A stretch of 64,000 nucleotides of DNA from Lucinisca nassula (taxonomy: Eukaryota; Mollusca; Bivalvia; Lucinida; Lucinidae), in contig OY757011.1 in NCBI GenBank assembly GCA_963580285.1, positions 99,069,728 to 99,133,727 of the forward strand, given 5' to 3'. Made by a program: the position numbers and the translations under genes. The notes beneath the pieces are model-generated. The model saw nothing but the letters and a program-made list of their open reading frames with translations. It was not told the origin of the DNA and ran no database searches. Positions 60,564 through 64,000 of this stretch are shown piece by piece. Position 1 is the first letter of the stretch. Every line of letters starts with the position of its first letter.

Positions 60564-62346
60564 TTTTGAATGCCCAAATTTTCAAATGGGCATAACTCAA
60601 GAAATAGGTTTCAGTTTTTTTTTTCTGTTTGTTTTTTTTTTTAATACAAAATCAGGTCATCTTCTCATCATTGCATATCAGTCTGTCAAGTTTCAAGGCA
60701 ATATCTCAAACTTGTTTTGAGATATCTCGTTAACAAGGAACAATCCTGTGAAATTATTTCAAAATGCGTCCAGTGGTTTTTGAGAAGAAGTTGTTTAAAA
60801 GAAAAGTTGACGACTGACAGATGCATGAACGACGGATGATGGACATATGCTAATCACAATAAAGTTTCTGTAAAGTTTCAGGGCAATAGCTCAAACAGTT
60901 TTTTAGTTATCTTGCTTACAAGCTTAAAACGCAAAAAAAAATCAAAGGGCCATAACTCAAGAAAACAATTTCAGATTTTTTTTCCAAAGTTAATCAGTTC
61001 ATCTACTCATCATCCCAAACCAGTCTGTAGAGTTTCAGGGCAAAAGCTCAAACAGTTTTTGAGATATCTTGCTTACAAGATTTCAAAGTAATTTGCAAAT
61101 GGACATAACTCAAGGCAGGGGCAAAATCCTTCGGGTTTTTTTTTCAAAAGTTTATCAGTTCATCTACTCATCATCCTGAACAAGCCTAAAAAGTTTCAGG
61201 GCAATAGCTCAAACAGTTTTTGAGATACCTTGCTTACAGCTTAAAACGCGCAAAATTTCAAAGGGGCATAACTAAAAAAAAATCGGATTTTTTTTAAAAG
61301 TTAATCAGTTCATCTACTCACCATGCCAAACCAGTCTGTGAAGTTTCAGGGCAAAAGCTCGAACAGTTTTTGAGATATCTTGCTAAAAAGATTTCAAAGT
61401 ATTTTTTGCAAAGGGGCAAAACTCAAGAAAGGGGCATAATCCTGATGAGAAATAAAAATGGATTTTTTTCGAAAGTTAATCAGTTCATCTTCTTATCATC
61501 CCCAACCATCCTGTAAAAGTTTCAGGGCAATAGCTCAAATAGTTTTTTGTTATCTTGCTTACAAGATTAAAACGCAAAAATATCAAATGGCCACAACTGA
61601 AGAAAAAAAAAATAGGATTTTTTTTTTCAAAAATTAATCAGTTCACCTACTCATCATATTAAACCAGCCGATAAAGTTTCAGGGCAATAGCTCGTACATT
61701 TTTTTAGATATTTTGCTTACAAGCTTCAAATGCGCAAAATTTCAAAGGGGCATAACTCAAGAAAAAAAAATGGATTTTTGTCAAAAGTTAATCAGTTCAT
61801 CTTCTCATCATCCCCAACCATCCTGTAAAGTTTCAGGGCAATAGCTAAAACAGTTTTTTTTGTTATCTTGCTTACAAGCTTAAAACGCAAAAAAAATTCA
61901 AAGGGCCATAGCTTAAGAAAAAAAAAAAATTCGGAGTTTTTTCAAAAGTTAATCAGTTCAACTACTTATAATCCCAAACCAGTCTGTCAAGTTTAAGGGC
62001 AAAAGCTCAAACATTTTTTGAGATATCTTGCTTACAAGCTTAAAACGCGCAAAATTTCAAAGGGGCATTACTCAAGAAAAAAAGTTGGATTTTGTCAAAA
62101 GTTATTCGGTTCATCTTCTCATCATCCCGAACCATCCTATAAAGTTTCAGGGTGAATTGGCAAATATTTTATATATCTGGGCATTTTATAAACAAAGTGA
62201 GCCAAACACTTGGAAGTTTATCTACTAGCTTGTTTTTTTTACACAAAGAGAAGCTGGGGGAGGTAGGCAGGAGAAATGGTGACGGGAACCAGGACCAATA
62301 ATGCTTGTAGTACAAGTTAATAGTTTGAAGGGAAGATATATGGATG

Positions 62347-62348
<2 letters not shown>

Positions 62349-62401
<53 letters not shown>
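62349..62401. repeat. (ATT)n microsatellite
   Basis: About 17 ATT repeats inside the poly(A) retroposon. Confidence 0.97.
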
Positions 62402-62402
<1 letters not shown>

Positions 62403-62514
62403 TTTTTTTTAGTATTTCTGTAGAAAATTTGAAACCCTCACATGATTATAATACCATGTATATGATGTGAGCTACACAGTACAATAAAACTAGAGCTGGA
62501 ATATGAGCTTATTT

Positions 62515-62735
62515 CGTAGGCATGCCTATATAAATATAATAAAAATGTTACCCCCGAAAAAACACATATAGATGAAAAGCTTAATTTCATTAGTGTTACG
62601 GCTTGGGGTGTAGATTATCGGCACTCGTCTGTACCACCTCGTTTGAATAATAATATATACCCTTGTAAATCTCTGCTTACTCTATAATGGTGGGTGTTTC
62701 AAGGGACAATATTTATATAGACATGTTTCGTGATA
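62515..62735 (-). repeat. Palindromic MITE family P, decayed, inside retroposon
   Basis: GGCATGCCTATATAAATATA at left and TATATAGACATGTTTCGTGA at right, with a degraded centre. Confidence 0.65.
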
Positions 62736-64000
62736 TGCTTGAATAGCTGACTGAACAGATAAGGAGATGTGGGGCGGAGTGGTTGTTTGAGGGTGCACCG
62801 TCTTGATACCCTGTAGGCTGACATCTGGTACAATTTAAATGGAAGATTTATTGATATTGATACCTTTTTATAAAACTGTACGGTACCGCTTATAAGAAAT
62901 AGCTATGTATGTCTGGAAGTGCAAGCTTTCAACACCTACTCCGTTACATATTTCTTGCTGTTATTTTTATAGCTATTATATTAGTATTATCAGCAATAGT
63001 ATTGATAGTAATAGTTGGGAAAAAAGATTACTGATAATATTTAGAAAATGGTGAAAGCTAATGCTTGTATGCTCATAATCATAGGTTGTATTGATACATT
63101 CTTCTTTATATTTATGTGAGATGATTCATGAATAAATTAAAAAAAAAAAAGTTTCAGGGCAATAGCTCAAACAGTTTTGTAGTCATCTTGCTTACAAGCT
63201 TAAAACGCAAAAAAAAATCAAAGGGCCATAACTGAAGAAACAAATTTCGGATTTTTTTTCAAAATTTAATCAGTTCATCTATTTATCATCCTGAACCAGC
63301 TTGTAAAGTTTCAGGGCAATAGCTCGTACAGTTTTTGAGATATCTTGCTTACAAGCTTCAAAAGCGCAAATTTCAAAGGGGCATAGCTCAAGAAAAAAAA
63401 AAGGATTTTTGTCAAAAGTTAATCAGTTCGTCTTCTCATCATCCCCAACCATTCTCTAAAGTTTCAGGGCAAAAGCTCAAACAGCTTTTTGTTATCTTGC
63501 TTACAAGCTTAAAACGCTAAAAAATTTCAAAGGGCCATAACTCAAGGAAAAAAAAATCGGATTTTTTTCAAACGTTAATCAGTTCATCTACTTATCATCC
63601 CAAACCAGTCTGTCAACATTCAGGGCAAGTATTTTTTGCAAAGGAGCATTACTCAAGAAAGGGGCATAATCCTGACGAGAGAAAAACACGGGTCAATTAT
63701 TTTTTCATAAGGAATCCATATATGAAATTTCAAAAACCTAGCACCTATGGTTCTTAATTTATGCTATGCAGTAAAAAGCGGAAAGGACGGATGGACGAAC
63801 AGGGCAAAACCACTATTCCCCACAACTTCTTCGAAGTTGGGGGCATAAAAATGTTATTGTTACTGGAAAAAATATATCGACCGCCGATATGTTGGGACGC
63901 ACTGAGGACTATCGATAACTGATCGTAAATTGCAATTCCAGAGTATACAAGGGGATAAACTGATTAATAGAATACCAGGTGATTGTCTTTTGATACCAAG

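Larger units (their letters stand above)
62153..63147 (+). mobile_element. Poly(A) retroposon in element I, with 12-bp target duplication
   Basis: Flanked by AAAGTTTCAGGG at 62141-62152 and 63148-63159, part of the host repeat. The insert ends in AATAAA (63131-63136) and an A-run, so it came through an mRNA-like RNA reverse-transcribed by LINE machinery. It opens with about 25 open codons ending in TAG (ELANILYIWAFYKQSEPNTW..) that could be the end of a coding region, but I do not recognise it. It also holds an (ATT)n run and a palindromic MITE copy (62515-62735). Confidence 0.75.
60565..63846 (+). mobile_element. Helentron-like element I, tandem 155-bp units
   Basis: About ten units of ~155 bp up to 62140 and about four more after 63150, around AGTTTCAGGGCAATAGCTC and CTTGCTTACAAGCTTAAAACG. 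The right end is a hairpin CCCCACAACTTC/GAAGTTGGGGG preceded by GGACGGATGGACGAAC. The left limit is approximate. It is split by a poly(A) retroposon at 62153-63147. Confidence 0.72.

Overview
This 64 kb window is a repeat-choked stretch of an animal nuclear genome, most likely a bivalve mollusc (inference). It is AT-rich and has no operons or ribosome binding sites. The repeats are of kinds familiar from bivalves: 'pearl'/Helentron-like elements with internal tandem repeats and terminal GCTCACC/GGTGAGC hairpins, tRNA-derived SINEs, palindromic MITEs, mariner and Ty3/gypsy elements. The species cannot be fixed from the sequence alone.

One host gene can be supported. On the minus strand, nine short exons (59270 down to 21275) with consensus splice sites and mutually compatible phases encode the last 276 residues of a protein resembling the PhoPQ-related / autocrine proliferation repressor A (AprA-like) alpha/beta-hydrolase family, ending at a TAA at 21275-21277. 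The 5' exons lie beyond 64000. The coding sequence is only 831 nt spread over 38 kb, because the introns are filled with mobile elements.

The most notable find is in the intron between exons at 37766-37854 and 34334-34427. A tandem array of about 382-bp units (35562-37124) carries four intact type I hammerhead ribozymes, one per unit, on the plus strand (antisense to the gene). Each has the CUGAUGA and GAAA core, paired stems I, II and III, and a GUA cleavage triplet. This is the signature of a metazoan retrozyme, a non-autonomous retroelement propagated through small circular RNAs. A decayed hammerhead-like motif lies at 25369-25411 on the minus strand.

Layout. 1-3900: SINE pieces, a 35-bp-arm palindrome and palindromic MITEs. 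3919-11068: a degenerate Ty3/gypsy element with 5-bp target duplication, its gag split by a 2.1 kb Helentron-like element. 11500-20150: palindromic MITEs, a tRNA-Arg-type SINE with 11-bp target duplication and three tandem-repeat Helentron-like elements. 20150-25550: the gene's last exons, a mariner element (DD34D, 36-bp inverted repeats, a 140-bp intron, one nonsense codon) and a 60-bp satellite. 25550-34330: MITEs and a 2.9 kb Helentron-like element. 34330-39720: exons, retrozyme array and MITEs. 39720-42490: a Helentron-like element hosting a dead reverse transcriptase that itself hosts a small retroposon. 42500-53420: SINEs, foldback elements, a LINE 3' fragment and two head-to-tail Helentron-like elements. 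53420-64000: further exons, SINEs, MITEs and a final tandem-repeat element split by a poly(A) retroposon.

Nearly all long open reading frames outside the elements above are repeat artefacts. Apart from the AprA-like gene, which looks intact in the part visible here, every coding feature is a degraded mobile element.
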